Positions 8,715 through 17,375 of a stretch of DNA of 64,000 nt are shown here, piece after piece. Origin of the DNA: an uncultured Myxococcales bacterium (GTDB lineage: Bacteria; Myxococcota_A; UBA9042); assembly GCA_903883645.1 (NCBI GenBank), contig CAISBR010000054.1:1-64000 (forward strand), given 5' to 3'. The notes below the pieces were generated by a model. The model was not told where the DNA came from and made no database searches. It saw only the letters and a list, made by a program, of their open reading frames with translations. Position numbers and translations under genes: made by a program. Within the stretch, counting starts at the first letter, position 1, and every line of letters begins with the position of its first letter.

Positions 8715-11000
8715 CTAGCCCAGCTGCCGCAGCAGCGTCGCCATGTCCCGCGCCGGCAGCGAGCATACCCCGTCGCGGCATACGTAGGCGCAGGGATGCT
8801 CTAGCTCGGCCGGTCGCTCGCGTAGCAGCGGCGACTCCTGCAACCAATCGCTGTAGTTCTGACCACTTCGCACAATGAGCGCGACGTCGAACTCTGTGTT
8901 TTTCCTAGTAACTGCGCTTACCCACTGCATTTCGTCGGCATGGGGTTGCATCGGCAGCACCAGCACCACACTGCGTGACGCGGCCTGACGCGCCTCGACC
9001 ACCCGCAGCATATCCGCGTACGCTAAGGGGATTTGCTCCAATTCGCCGCCAAGTCGCCGCAGCACCGCGTCGCACATCGCAAGCCAGGCAGGGTCATCCG
9101 TCCAGCGGTATAGGCGCAGGGCGTTGGCCGCGGCCACCGAGCTGCCCGAGGGCTCCGCGCCGTCGTGCTCGCTATGTGGCCGCGCCAGCAGCCGCTCGCC
9201 GGTCAAAGCCGTTTGAAACCAGCCACCTTGCGGGTCGCCAAACCGGCTCTGCAGCTGGGTCTGCAGCAGCGCCGCCTGCCGCAACCAGCGCACCTCGCCG
9301 GTAGCTTGCAGCAGGTCGAGCAACCCCGCGACCAAGAAGGCATAGTCGTCTAAGAAGCCCGCCGGCCCCCGCAGACCGCCCAGGGCGCTGCGGTGTAGAA
9401 CTCCTTGTTTATCAAGCAGTTGCTCAAGCAGCCCGTCGGCCGCCTGTATCGCTGCCTCCACATAGCGCGACTCGCCCAAGCGAAAGCCGGCGCGCGCCAA
9501 CGCCGCGATCGCCAAGCCATTCCAGCTGCACAGGACCTTGTCGTCGCGAAGAGGCGGCTCGCGCTGGGCCCGCGCGGTGCGCAGTGTCTCCAGAGCAGCG
9601 ACAAGCCGCAAACTTGGCGGAAACTCGACAGTTGTCCGCGGATCGCAATGCAATAGATTACGCCCTTGGGCTAACTCGCCATGTTCACCAAAGAAATTGC
9701 CCTTGTCACTGGCCTGATAGCGCTGCGCAAACTCGGGCAGATCGTCGCCAAGCAGGTCGCCCAACTCGGCCCACGGCCAGGTAAAAAACCAGCCTTCGCT
9801 CCCCTCGCTGTCGGCATCGGTGGCGGCATAGAACGGCCCGGCGGGGTCGCGCAGCTCGCGCAGCAGGTAATCCAGGGTACGGCGGATGGCGTATTCGCTC
9901 CACGGAGCAGCCTCTTCGGCATAAAGATCGAGCAGCGACAGGGTTATGAGCGCTTGATCGTAAAGCATCTTCTCGAAATGAGGGGCAAACCACTTAAAAT
10001 CCGTACTATAACGGTGCCATCCACCCCCCACATGGTCGTGAATACCGCCCTCCGTCATGCGCCGCAAGGTCAGACTGCACGCCGCGAGCAGCACACCACG
10101 GTCGCGGCGCCGGGCCACCGCCAAAAGCAGACGAATCGGCAGGTGCGACGGGAACTTGGGGGCCCCATGCCGACCACCCCACTGCGGATCAAGCTCAGAC
10201 AGGGCCTGCGCGACGGCCACGTCGACCACCGCGCACTCGGGCAACGCGCTCTGCCCACCCTGCTTGGGCTGCAGCAGCGACCGCACGGCCGCGGCGATTT
10301 GCTCGCCCTGCTGCGCCACTGCGGGCCGCTGGTCCTGCCAGGCCGCGTGCAAAGCCAGCAGAATCTGGTCAAAACCCTGGCGAGCACCCCGCACCCCCTG
10401 GCGCGGCGGAAAGTACGTACCGCAAAAGAACGGCAGCCCCTCGACCCCCTGCTCGCCTGGCAGCAGCCACACGCTCATCGGCCAGCCGCCGTGGCCGCTC
10501 GTCGCCTGCAGCGCGCTCATGTACACCGCATCTACGTCGGGGCGCTCTTCGCGATCGACCTTGATTGGCACGTAGAGCTCGTTCAAGATCGCTGCGATCT
10601 CAACATCTTCGAACGACTCGTGCTCCATCACATGGCACCAGTGGCAGGTCGAGTAGCCGATCGACAGGAAAATCGGCCGCCCCAGAGCGCGCGCTTCGTC
10701 AAATGCCGCCAGCCCCCATGGCCGCCAATCTACCGGGTTGAAGGCGTGCTGCCCCAAGTAGGGGCTCGCCTCTAAGATCAGACGGTTGCAATACACGGGC
10801 TGCGCGCCTGCCGGCGCCGTGGGCACGCGCTGCTCGTAGTGTTCTGCGCCGTTCCAGTGGCGGGTGCGCGGCGCAAACTCTGTAGGCAAAGCGCGGTATT
10901 CCGCATCGATGGCAGCTTGCACGGCGAGCGGTCGCGGCGGCGCCGCCGGACAGGGTTGCGGGGAAGTAAGGTGGGTCGCAGCGTTCAGTTTGGTCGTCAT
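8715..11000 (-). CDS. Thioredoxin-domain protein of the YyaL/DUF255 family
   Basis: The 761-residue protein matches the YyaL/SPATA20 family: an N-terminal thioredoxin-like domain followed by an (alpha/alpha)6-barrel related to N-acylglucosamine epimerases. Diagnostic segments are [21 protein letters not shown], then [20 protein letters not shown] with the CHWC redox-like motif, [12 protein letters not shown], and [17 protein letters not shown] in the barrel. The biochemical role of bacterial members is not established. The ATG at 11000 has a GGGAG sequence six bases upstream on the minus strand. It is divergent from the lipoprotein gene starting at 11131. Confidence 0.92.
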   Translation of the reverse strand: MTTKLNAATHLTSPQPCPAAPPRPLAVQAAIDAEYRALPTEFAPRTRHWNGAEHYEQRVPTAPAGAQPVYCNRLILEASPYLGQHAFNPVDWRPWGLAAFDEARALGRPIFLSIGYSTCHWCHVMEHESFEDVEIAAILNELYVPIKVDREERPDVDAVYMSALQATSGHGGWPMSVWLLPGEQGVEGLPFFCGTYFPPRQGVRGARQGFDQILLALHAAWQDQRPAVAQQGEQIAAAVRSLLQPKQGGQSALPECAVVDVAVAQALSELDPQWGGRHGAPKFPSHLPIRLLLAVARRRDRGVLLAACSLTLRRMTEGGIHDHVGGGWHRYSTDFKWFAPHFEKMLYDQALITLSLLDLYAEEAAPWSEYAIRRTLDYLLRELRDPAGPFYAATDADSEGSEGWFFTWPWAELGDLLGDDLPEFAQRYQASDKGNFFGEHGELAQGRNLLHCDPRTTVEFPPSLRLVAALETLRTARAQREPPLRDDKVLCSWNGLAIAALARAGFRLGESRYVEAAIQAADGLLEQLLDKQGVLHRSALGGLRGPAGFLDDYAFLVAGLLDLLQATGEVRWLRQAALLQTQLQSRFGDPQGGWFQTALTGERLLARPHSEHDGAEPSGSSVAAANALRLYRWTDDPAWLAMCDAVLRRLGGELEQIPLAYADMLRVVEARQAASRSVVLVLPMQPHADEMQWVSAVTRKNTEFDVALIVRSGQNYSDWLQESPLLRERPAELEHPCAYVCRDGVCSLPARDMATLLRQLG

Positions 11001-11130
11001 GGTGCTCCCACGATCGGCCCATGCGGCGCGCGGATCAAGGCACCCTTGTTCTACCTACTGAAACTACACTAATTTCTGCCCTGCCTTGCCCGACCGCAGC
11101 GAACGCGCTACAACGCCTGTGGAGGCGAAT

Positions 11131-12192
11131 ATGACCCGTGTTGCTTATCGTGCTTGTGCCCTGCTGCTCGCAACCCTGACCGCCCTGGCCGCCGCGCCGG
11201 GTTGCGGCAAAAGCGAGAAAAAGGAGGCGCCGAACTACTTTGCGCCCGATCCCAGGCCGCCAAAGCTCGATCTAAGCGACGTGATTCCGGTCGAGTCGCC
11301 CGATGTGGTCACCGCCGAGCCCGACTCGTGGGCCGGCAAGGTCAAAGAACTGGTGGCTATGGCCGAGACCGACCTGCAGCGCTGCCGCAATGAGTTCTTG
11401 ATTCCCTTCCAGTTTGCCGCCATGAAGCGCCGCGATCTGCTGATTCAGGGCACCATGGACGAGGTGTGCCAGACGGGCAGCAAAGAGCTGAAGACCCGCG
11501 GGCCGCGCAAGCTGCTGGATCTGCTAGCCAAAGAGCACATGGGCAAGCGCCCAGAACTCGACCGCTTTATTGTGCTGGGCCTAGAGCAAGTCGAGACCTA
11601 CGCGGTGTTTTCGTACATGACCAAGAAGATTGGGGCGCCCGACCTCGACAACGTGGTCGACATCGCCAAAAGCAGCCAGCAGCGCGTCCTAGAACTAGCG
11701 ATGCAGCTCGATAAGTCCGCCGCCGATATCGCGAAATGGGACGATCGGCAGGCGGCCGACGACGACCCGAGTGTGGCGGGTGCGGCGGTCGATGCCGCGG
11801 CGTTCAAGGCGCACCTAGTCGAGAGCTATGGCCCAATTGTCGGGGACTTGGCCATCGGCTACGAGCGCATGGCCGACAAGTCGTGGCAGGGCTACAACAT
11901 GCCCAAGCTCGACACCATCGCGGCGATGCAGGGGATCCTTGAAAAGCGCGTGCAGCAGGACCGGGCGCGCTTGGCCAAGGTCAGCGGTGATGACAAGCAA
12001 AAGGCTGAATTCGAGGCATTTTTTGCTGCAACCGATGCCGCCGCCAAGCAAGTCGCGACTTGCTACGACTACTACAAGAAGAAGCCGAAGGACGAGCGGC
12101 CCGACCGCGATCCGAATCTGAAGAAAGTGCAGGCGGCGCAAAAGATTTTGGCCAAGACGCTCACCGGTTGGGGTTGGGCGGTGGCAAAATAG
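11131..12192 (+). CDS. Helical lipoprotein of unknown function
   Basis: The 353-residue product starts MTRVAYRACALLL and ends its signal peptide at Cys25 (AAPGC), followed by a charged KSEKKE stretch. The mature protein appears almost wholly alpha-helical with many Lys/Glu/Asp residues and two Cys residues that could pair (near residues 90 and 112). It somewhat resembles the helical lipoproteins grouped as DUF3829, but I cannot confirm this. GGAGG lies five bases upstream of the ATG. The aat gene begins three bases after its stop, suggesting a shared transcript. Confidence 0.75.
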   Translation: MTRVAYRACALLLATLTALAAAPGCGKSEKKEAPNYFAPDPRPPKLDLSDVIPVESPDVVTAEPDSWAGKVKELVAMAETDLQRCRNEFLIPFQFAAMKRRDLLIQGTMDEVCQTGSKELKTRGPRKLLDLLAKEHMGKRPELDRFIVLGLEQVETYAVFSYMTKKIGAPDLDNVVDIAKSSQQRVLELAMQLDKSAADIAKWDDRQAADDDPSVAGAAVDAAAFKAHLVESYGPIVGDLAIGYERMADKSWQGYNMPKLDTIAAMQGILEKRVQQDRARLAKVSGDDKQKAEFEAFFAATDAAAKQVATCYDYYKKKPKDERPDRDPNLKKVQAAQKILAKTLTGWGWAVAK

Positions 12193-12195
12193 TCG

Positions 12196-12906
12196 ATGGC
12201 GATCGCGCGCCTGGGCGAGGCGCTCATTTTCCCGAATCCCGAGTCGGCCCATCCGAGCGGTGCGGTGGCGTACGGCGGCGATTTCAGCGTCGAACGGCTG
12301 CTTGTGGCCTACAGCATGGGCATTTTTCCGTGGCCGAGCGGACCTAAGCAAATTTGGTGGCACGCGCCGGCCGAGCGATTTGTGCTGGTGCCGGGCCAGG
12401 TTCGCATCAATCGCACGCTGAAGAAGGTGCTTGGGCACCACCCGTACCGCATCTCGCTCGACACGTGTTTTGAGCGGGTGATGCAGGCCTGCGCCCAGAC
12501 AGCTCGGCCCGACCAAGACGGCACCTGGATTTTGCCCGAAATGATTAGCGCTTACACCCAGTTGCACCACATGGGCCTGGCCCACAGTGTCGAGGCGTGG
12601 CGCGGCGACGAGCTGGTGGGCGGCCTGTACGGTGTGGCGCTGGGCCTCGGCTTTAATGGCGAGTCGATGTTTTCGCACGCCGACAACGCCAGCAAGGTCG
12701 CGTTTGTGACGCTGGCGGCGCAGCTCGAGCGCTGGGGTTTCTACTTTATCGATGCGCAGGTGCACACGCCGCTGCTCGAGTCGCTGGGCGGCACGCTGAT
12801 CCCTCGCCGCAGTTTTGGCGAGTTGGTGCGCGCGGCGATCGACATGCCGGGCCAGCCGGGACCGTGGCGCCTCGACGCAGACCTGCAGCAAGGGCGCAGT
12901 CCATAG
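12196..12906 (+). CDS. aat: Leucyl/phenylalanyl-tRNA--protein transferase
   Basis: The 236-residue product adds Leu or Phe from charged tRNA to N-terminal Arg or Lys of proteins, marking them for ClpS/ClpAP degradation (N-degron pathway). Family segments are easy to see: GAVAYGGDFSVERLLVAYSMGIFPW near the N-terminus, WWHAPAERFVLVP, WILPEMISAYTQLHHMGLAHSVEAW, and GGLYGVALGLGFNGESMFS, which matches the active-site region of E. coli Aat. Length is normal. The ATG at 12196 follows the upstream stop by three bases and has no clear ribosome-binding site, so translation may be coupled to the upstream gene. Confidence 0.95.
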   Translation: MAIARLGEALIFPNPESAHPSGAVAYGGDFSVERLLVAYSMGIFPWPSGPKQIWWHAPAERFVLVPGQVRINRTLKKVLGHHPYRISLDTCFERVMQACAQTARPDQDGTWILPEMISAYTQLHHMGLAHSVEAWRGDELVGGLYGVALGLGFNGESMFSHADNASKVAFVTLAAQLERWGFYFIDAQVHTPLLESLGGTLIPRRSFGELVRAAIDMPGQPGPWRLDADLQQGRSP

Positions 12907-12999
12907 CCGTTTTCGCCCCCTGACCGTAGCGTGTTGCCGCCGGGATCGAGTACGCTAACGCCTCGCCCGCCGCTGGGTGCCCAACGAACAGGACCGACC

Positions 13000-13881
13000 A
13001 TGACCCTTCCGACTGGCATTGCGCCGTGGGCGCCCGATACCCTGGCGCGCTGGAACGGCACCCCCACCTATATCGCGGATGAAGCGCTGAAATCGACCGT
13101 GAGCGTGGCGATCGCCTTGGGCCGGCCGCTGCTGGTCAAGGGCGAGCCCGGCACCGGAAAAACGCTGCTGGCGCGGGCGATTGCCGAGGGTCTGGGCCTC
13201 GAGATGCTGACCTGGCACATCAAGTCGACGACGCGGGCGCAAGACGGCCTGTACCTGTACGACACGGTGGCGCGGCTGAACGATGCGCGGTTTGGCGACC
13301 GCGATGTCCGCGATATTGCCCAGTATATCAAGCTTGGCCCCTTGGGCGAGGCCTTTGATCGGGCCGGCAAGGACGAGCGGGTGGTGCTGCTGATCGACGA
13401 GATCGACAAGGCGGACCTCGAATTCCCCAACGATCTCTTGCATGAACTCGACGCCATGCGCTTTCGCATCGCCGAGACCGGTCGCGAAGTGGTGGCGCAC
13501 CTGCGGCCGATTGTCATCATCACCTCGAACGCCGAAAAAGAGTTGCCCGACGCGTTCTTACGGCGCTGTGTGTTCCACTACATCGACTTTCCGTCGGAAG
13601 AACTGCTGACGCGCATCTGCCGGGTGCACCACCCCGATATCGACGACAAACTGCTGACGGCGGCGCTGCGGCAGTTTATTAAAATCAGGACGTTGGCAGA
13701 GCTGCGCAAGCGGCCGTCGACCTCAGAGCTGATCGACTGGCTGGCGGGGCTGCGGCTGTCGGGCATCGACCCCGAGAAGTTGGAGCAGACTGTGCCCTTT
13801 GCCGGCGTGCTGCTCAAGCAAGAAAAAGACACCCAGCGTCTGGCGCGCACTGACCTGTCTCGCATCGGCAATAGGCGTTAA
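13000..13881 (+). CDS. MoxR-type AAA+ ATPase
   Basis: The 293-residue ATPase belongs to the MoxR group of AAA+ proteins, chaperone-like enzymes that work with VWA-domain partners to mature or assemble metalloenzymes and other complexes. Walker A is GEPGTGKT (residues 48-55) and Walker B is LIDEID (131-136). The segment TTRAQDGLYLYDTVARLNDARFG and the later KLGPLGEAFDRA are typical of one MoxR subgroup. The ATG at 13000 is chosen because the conserved region starts shortly after it; upstream residues in the same frame are not conserved-looking. The VWA partner gene starts six bases after the stop. Confidence 0.93.
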   Translation: MTLPTGIAPWAPDTLARWNGTPTYIADEALKSTVSVAIALGRPLLVKGEPGTGKTLLARAIAEGLGLEMLTWHIKSTTRAQDGLYLYDTVARLNDARFGDRDVRDIAQYIKLGPLGEAFDRAGKDERVVLLIDEIDKADLEFPNDLLHELDAMRFRIAETGREVVAHLRPIVIITSNAEKELPDAFLRRCVFHYIDFPSEELLTRICRVHHPDIDDKLLTAALRQFIKIRTLAELRKRPSTSELIDWLAGLRLSGIDPEKLEQTVPFAGVLLKQEKDTQRLARTDLSRIGNRR

Positions 13882-13887
13882 CCGGTT

Positions 13888-15129
13888 ATGTTTGCTGGCT
13901 TTCATAGCATCTTGCGCGCCGCAGGTCTGCCGGTGGGCGTGGGCGAGTGGCTCGCCGTGGTCGAGGCGTTGGATCGCGGCGCCATCGGCCCGTCGATGCC
14001 CGAGTTTTACCACGTCACGCGCGCGCTGGTGTGCCGCGACGAGGGCGACTTCGATCGCTTTGACCAAGCCTTTGCCGCGTTTTTTCAAGGGGCTACCCTG
14101 CCCGAGCCGGTGCACGCGCTCATCCACAGCTGGCTCGACAGCCCGCTCGAAAAGCCGCTGCTGTCGCCCGAGGAACTGGCCGCGCTAGAGAGCTATGACC
14201 TAGAAACCCTGCGAAAACTATACGAAGAGCGGCTGAAAGAGCAGACGGAGCGCCACGATGGCGGCTCGCACTGGATTGGCACGGGCGGCACGAGTCCGTT
14301 TGGCCAGGGCGGGCAGCACCCCACTGGGATGCGGGTGGGCGAAGGGGCGTCGGGGCGCGGTCAGGCCGTGTCGATGGCGAAAGCGCGCAGATTCAAGAAC
14401 TACCGCAGCGACATCGTGCTCGATACCCGCCAGATTGCCGTGGCAATTCGCAAGCTGCGGCGACTGGAGCACAAGTCGCGGCGGCTCGAGCTCGATATGG
14501 ACGCGACGATTGCCGCAACCTCGCGCAATGGCGGCGAAATCGAGATTATCGAGCGGCCCGAGCGGCGCAACCAAGCGCGGATTGTGCTGATGCTCGACGC
14601 GGGCGGCTCGATGGACCCGCATGTGCGCACGGTCGAAGCGTTTTTCTCGGCGATGAAGCAAGGCGGTGGTCTGCGCGAGGTCGAGACCTACTACTTCCAT
14701 AACTGCGTGTATGGCTTTGTGTATACCGACATGGCGATGTTGCACAAGAAGCCGTTACCCGACGTATTGCGTTCTGTTCCGCCCCACACCTACTTGGTGA
14801 TGGTGGGCGACGGCTGGATGGCGCCGCGCGAAATGTTTAGTCCTTACGGGGCGATCGAGTACGGCATGGCCGACGAGGTGCCGGGCATCGACCGCATCGC
14901 CGAGATCGCCGCGGCCTTTGACCGGCGCGCCTGGCTCAACCCAATCCCAGATAATTACTGGGGAGAGTCGACGATCGCCGCCTTGGCCAGCCTAGTCCCC
15001 ATGTTCCCCATGACGGTGCAAGGAATGATCGACGCCGTGGCGACGTTGATGGGACAAGGCGACCGCCGCCCGCGGCCCGTGCGCAAGCCCCTTTGGCCAA
15101 GCGGCGACGACCCCTTCGACGGCCCGTAG
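13888..15129 (+). CDS. VWA-domain (CoxE-like) partner of the MoxR ATPase
   Basis: The 413-residue product has an N-terminal helical region (FHSILRAAGLPVGVGEWLAVVEAL), a Gly-rich central linker (about residues 130-155), and a C-terminal von Willebrand A domain. The metal-ion-dependent adhesion motif reads D237-A-G-G-S241 (LMLDAGGSMDPH), so the first Ser of the usual D-x-S-x-S is Gly; this variant is seen in CoxE-like members. MoxR/CoxE pairs are known from CO dehydrogenase maturation, but no such enzyme is encoded nearby, so the client is unknown. Confidence 0.9.
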   Translation: MFAGFHSILRAAGLPVGVGEWLAVVEALDRGAIGPSMPEFYHVTRALVCRDEGDFDRFDQAFAAFFQGATLPEPVHALIHSWLDSPLEKPLLSPEELAALESYDLETLRKLYEERLKEQTERHDGGSHWIGTGGTSPFGQGGQHPTGMRVGEGASGRGQAVSMAKARRFKNYRSDIVLDTRQIAVAIRKLRRLEHKSRRLELDMDATIAATSRNGGEIEIIERPERRNQARIVLMLDAGGSMDPHVRTVEAFFSAMKQGGGLREVETYYFHNCVYGFVYTDMAMLHKKPLPDVLRSVPPHTYLVMVGDGWMAPREMFSPYGAIEYGMADEVPGIDRIAEIAAAFDRRAWLNPIPDNYWGESTIAALASLVPMFPMTVQGMIDAVATLMGQGDRRPRPVRKPLWPSGDDPFDGP

Positions 15130-15146
15130 CGGGCGCCTGGAATACG

Positions 15147-16208
15147 ATGCAACTTCGGTTTTTTTCATTAGTTTCAGTCACTACTGCCACGCTGCTGGGC
15201 CTGGGGCAGGCTGCTTTGGCCGCGCCGGCGCCCAGTGCGCCAGTGCTCGACGTGCCCCTCGAAGCCGGTCAGGTTGAGGAGGCGCGCTCCGTGCTGGGCA
15301 GGCCGGTGGCGGTGCGTCTGCAAGCGGCCGACAATGCCGCAGGGCGAACGGCGACGGGCAAGGCGTTGGCCGAAATTACCCGTGTTCTCAATCAGTATTG
15401 GGGCCAGAGCCGCGTCTCGGAGATGCACAGTATCAACTCCAATGCCGAACGCGACGAGGTGGTGGTGGGCGACGAGGCCCATGGCCTGCTGCAGCGCGCG
15501 CTCGACCTGTGCCGACAGACGGGCGGCGCGTTCGACCCGACGGTGGCCAGCTACGATTACTTGTGGAATTTTGAGCAGAAGCCTTTTGTGCGCCCCTTGC
15601 CCGATGAAGTGGCGGCGCGGCGGGCGATCGCGGCGTGCAAGAATATGGTCATCAAGCCGAATCACACGGTACGCCTGATGAAAGCGGGCGTGCGGGTCAC
15701 GCTGGCGGGGATGGCGACGGGGTTTGCGCTAGAGCGAGCGGCGCAGGTGCTGCGCGACGGCGGTATCGAGAATTTCCGCGTGCAAGTCGGCAACTCGACC
15801 TATGTGCAAGGCCGCATGGGTACAAGGCATTGGTACGCGACCGCACCGAATACCCGCAAGCCCGGCTCGCCGCTGGCACAGCTGTACTTGAGCAGTCATG
15901 CGGCGATTACGCGTTCGGACAGCGACCGATCGGTGATTCGCGGCGCGCACCGTTACCACGATGTTATCGATCCGCGCACCGGCCAGCCCGCCGAGGGGGT
16001 AGTGCAAGCCACCGTAATCGGAGCAGAACCGGCGGTGGCCGACGCGCTGGCCTATGCGGCAATGGTACTTGGCCCCAAGGCGGGCCTTGAGCTGCTCGAA
16101 AAGCAAAAGAACGTCGAAGGCTTCTTGGTCGATAGCGCCGGCCGGGTCTATGCCACGTCGGGCGCGGGCGATCTGGTGCGACTGCCGGCGAAGATGGAGT
16201 TGCAGTAG
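15147..16208 (+). CDS. apbE: FAD:protein FMN transferase (ApbE family)
   Basis: The 354-residue product has an N-terminal signal peptide (cleavage near LAAPAP) and the ApbE fold. ApbE proteins attach FMN covalently to Thr/Ser of target flavoproteins such as Rnf and Nqr subunits, usually on the periplasmic side. Recognisable segments are MHSINSNAERDEVVV, GGAFDPTVASYDYLW, TLAGMATGFALERAAQVL (in place of the usual G-G-I-A-K-G-Y), RYHDVIDPRTGQPAEG and ADALAYAAMVLG. The usual Lys of the K-G-Y region reads Thr here, so activity should not be taken for granted. The ATG at 15147 opens directly into the signal peptide. The stop abuts the stop of gluQ (TAGCTA). Confidence 0.88.
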   Translation: MQLRFFSLVSVTTATLLGLGQAALAAPAPSAPVLDVPLEAGQVEEARSVLGRPVAVRLQAADNAAGRTATGKALAEITRVLNQYWGQSRVSEMHSINSNAERDEVVVGDEAHGLLQRALDLCRQTGGAFDPTVASYDYLWNFEQKPFVRPLPDEVAARRAIAACKNMVIKPNHTVRLMKAGVRVTLAGMATGFALERAAQVLRDGGIENFRVQVGNSTYVQGRMGTRHWYATAPNTRKPGSPLAQLYLSSHAAITRSDSDRSVIRGAHRYHDVIDPRTGQPAEGVVQATVIGAEPAVADALAYAAMVLGPKAGLELLEKQKNVEGFLVDSAGRVYATSGAGDLVRLPAKMELQ

Positions 16209-17309
16209 CTAGCGATGGTCTTGCAAATGCGCGTATTCTTTGGCACCAAACACGACGGGTTGCGGTGGCAGCTTGCGCCAGTCGAATCTGGGCACAAGCT
16301 CGGCCAAGCTCGCCGCGGGCCCTAGCCCAACCGAAGCACTGATCCACGCCACCAGCGCTTGGGCCCCAATACCCGCCGCGCGCAGGGCTCGCAAATGCAG
16401 CGAAACATTGCGCTTTGCCAGCCGCCGCCCATCGTCGCCCAGCACCAGCGGCAAGTGGTAGTGCCGCGGCGGTGTCCACGCCATGGCGCGTTGCCAAAGT
16501 TCCCGCAGCTCGCCGCCCTGCTTGGGCGATTGCATTTCTAACTCAGCAACTTGCGCGAGCGCGGCATACACGGCTAGCTGCTGCCCCGTCACTTCGAGCA
16601 AGTCGTCGCCGCGCACCACATCGGCCACGCCCATCGCCAAGTCGTCGACCACCACCGCCAGCATGTAGGCAAAACCGCCGTCTTTTCGCTGTACCACAAT
16701 GTCGCCACACGTCGCGGGCAAGCTAACGCGCTGCGGCCCACACAGCTCGTCGACAAACTCTATTGTAGTTTCAGATACTTGTAACCTCAGCGCCACGCCC
16801 TGCACGGGCCGACTCTCGGTCGCAGCGCGCTGCTGCTCGAACCGCAAGGCCGCTTCGACGCTGGCAAACCGCCCGCGACAGGTGCCCGGATAGGCCTGGC
16901 CGCGGTCTTCGAGATGCGGAGCACGCGCCGCCAAATCAATGTCTTTACGGGTACATACACATGGATAGACCAGACCATGCAGCGTCAGGGCCGCCAGTAC
17001 CGCCGCGTGGACACTGGCCCGATGGCTCTGCAGACACCACAGCGGCTCGTCGCCCAGCGGTGGCTTCGCTTGCCACAGGGCACCCGGCTCCGGCCCATCC
17101 CAATCGAGCCCGAGCCAGCGCAAGTCTTCGATCATAGGGGTAATATTGGGCCCCTGACCAGGCAGCAAATCCTCGACGCGCAAGTAGATTCGCCCACCCG
17201 CCGACCGCGCCGCCAGCCACGCCAGCGCCAGGCTGCGGGCATTGCCCACGTGCAAGATGCCAGTCGGACTCGGCGCCAGCCGGCCAATGTGCAAAGAAGG
17301 GTCGTTCAT
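16209..17309 (-). CDS. gluQ: Glutamyl-Q tRNA(Asp) synthetase
   Basis: The 366-residue protein is a GluRS paralogue lacking the anticodon-binding domain. This family attaches glutamate to queuosine-34 of tRNA-Asp. Seen in the sequence: GRLAPSPTGILHVGNAR with the class I HIGH-type motif, a Cys-x-Cys...Tyr...Cys zinc site (YPCVCTRKD...YPGTCRGR), and a KMSKS-like RRLAKRNVS. The ATG at 17309 is preferred over an in-frame TTG at 17315 because the conserved domain starts within ten residues. Its start lies only five bases past the U-tract of the upstream terminator, which is odd. QueG, another queuosine-pathway enzyme, is encoded at 40004. Confidence 0.93.
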   Translation of the reverse strand: MNDPSLHIGRLAPSPTGILHVGNARSLALAWLAARSAGGRIYLRVEDLLPGQGPNITPMIEDLRWLGLDWDGPEPGALWQAKPPLGDEPLWCLQSHRASVHAAVLAALTLHGLVYPCVCTRKDIDLAARAPHLEDRGQAYPGTCRGRFASVEAALRFEQQRAATESRPVQGVALRLQVSETTIEFVDELCGPQRVSLPATCGDIVVQRKDGGFAYMLAVVVDDLAMGVADVVRGDDLLEVTGQQLAVYAALAQVAELEMQSPKQGGELRELWQRAMAWTPPRHYHLPLVLGDDGRRLAKRNVSLHLRALRAAGIGAQALVAWISASVGLGPAASLAELVPRFDWRKLPPQPVVFGAKEYAHLQDHR

Positions 17310-17313
17310 GGTC

Positions 17314-17356
17314 AAAAACGCCAGCGGGCAGGGAGCTTGCTGCCACCCTGCCCGCT
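17314..17356 (-). terminator. Intrinsic terminator after the tail-fibre-like gene
   Basis: On the minus strand a perfect 11-bp stem (AGCGGGCAGGG paired with CCCTGCCCGCT, genomic 17323-17333 and 17346-17356) with a 12-base loop is followed by GGCGTTTTT. This is a textbook rho-independent terminator for the gene ending at 17376. The U-tract ends five bases before the gluQ start codon. Confidence 0.88.
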
Positions 17357-17375
17357 AGTTTAGCCTACACGGCGC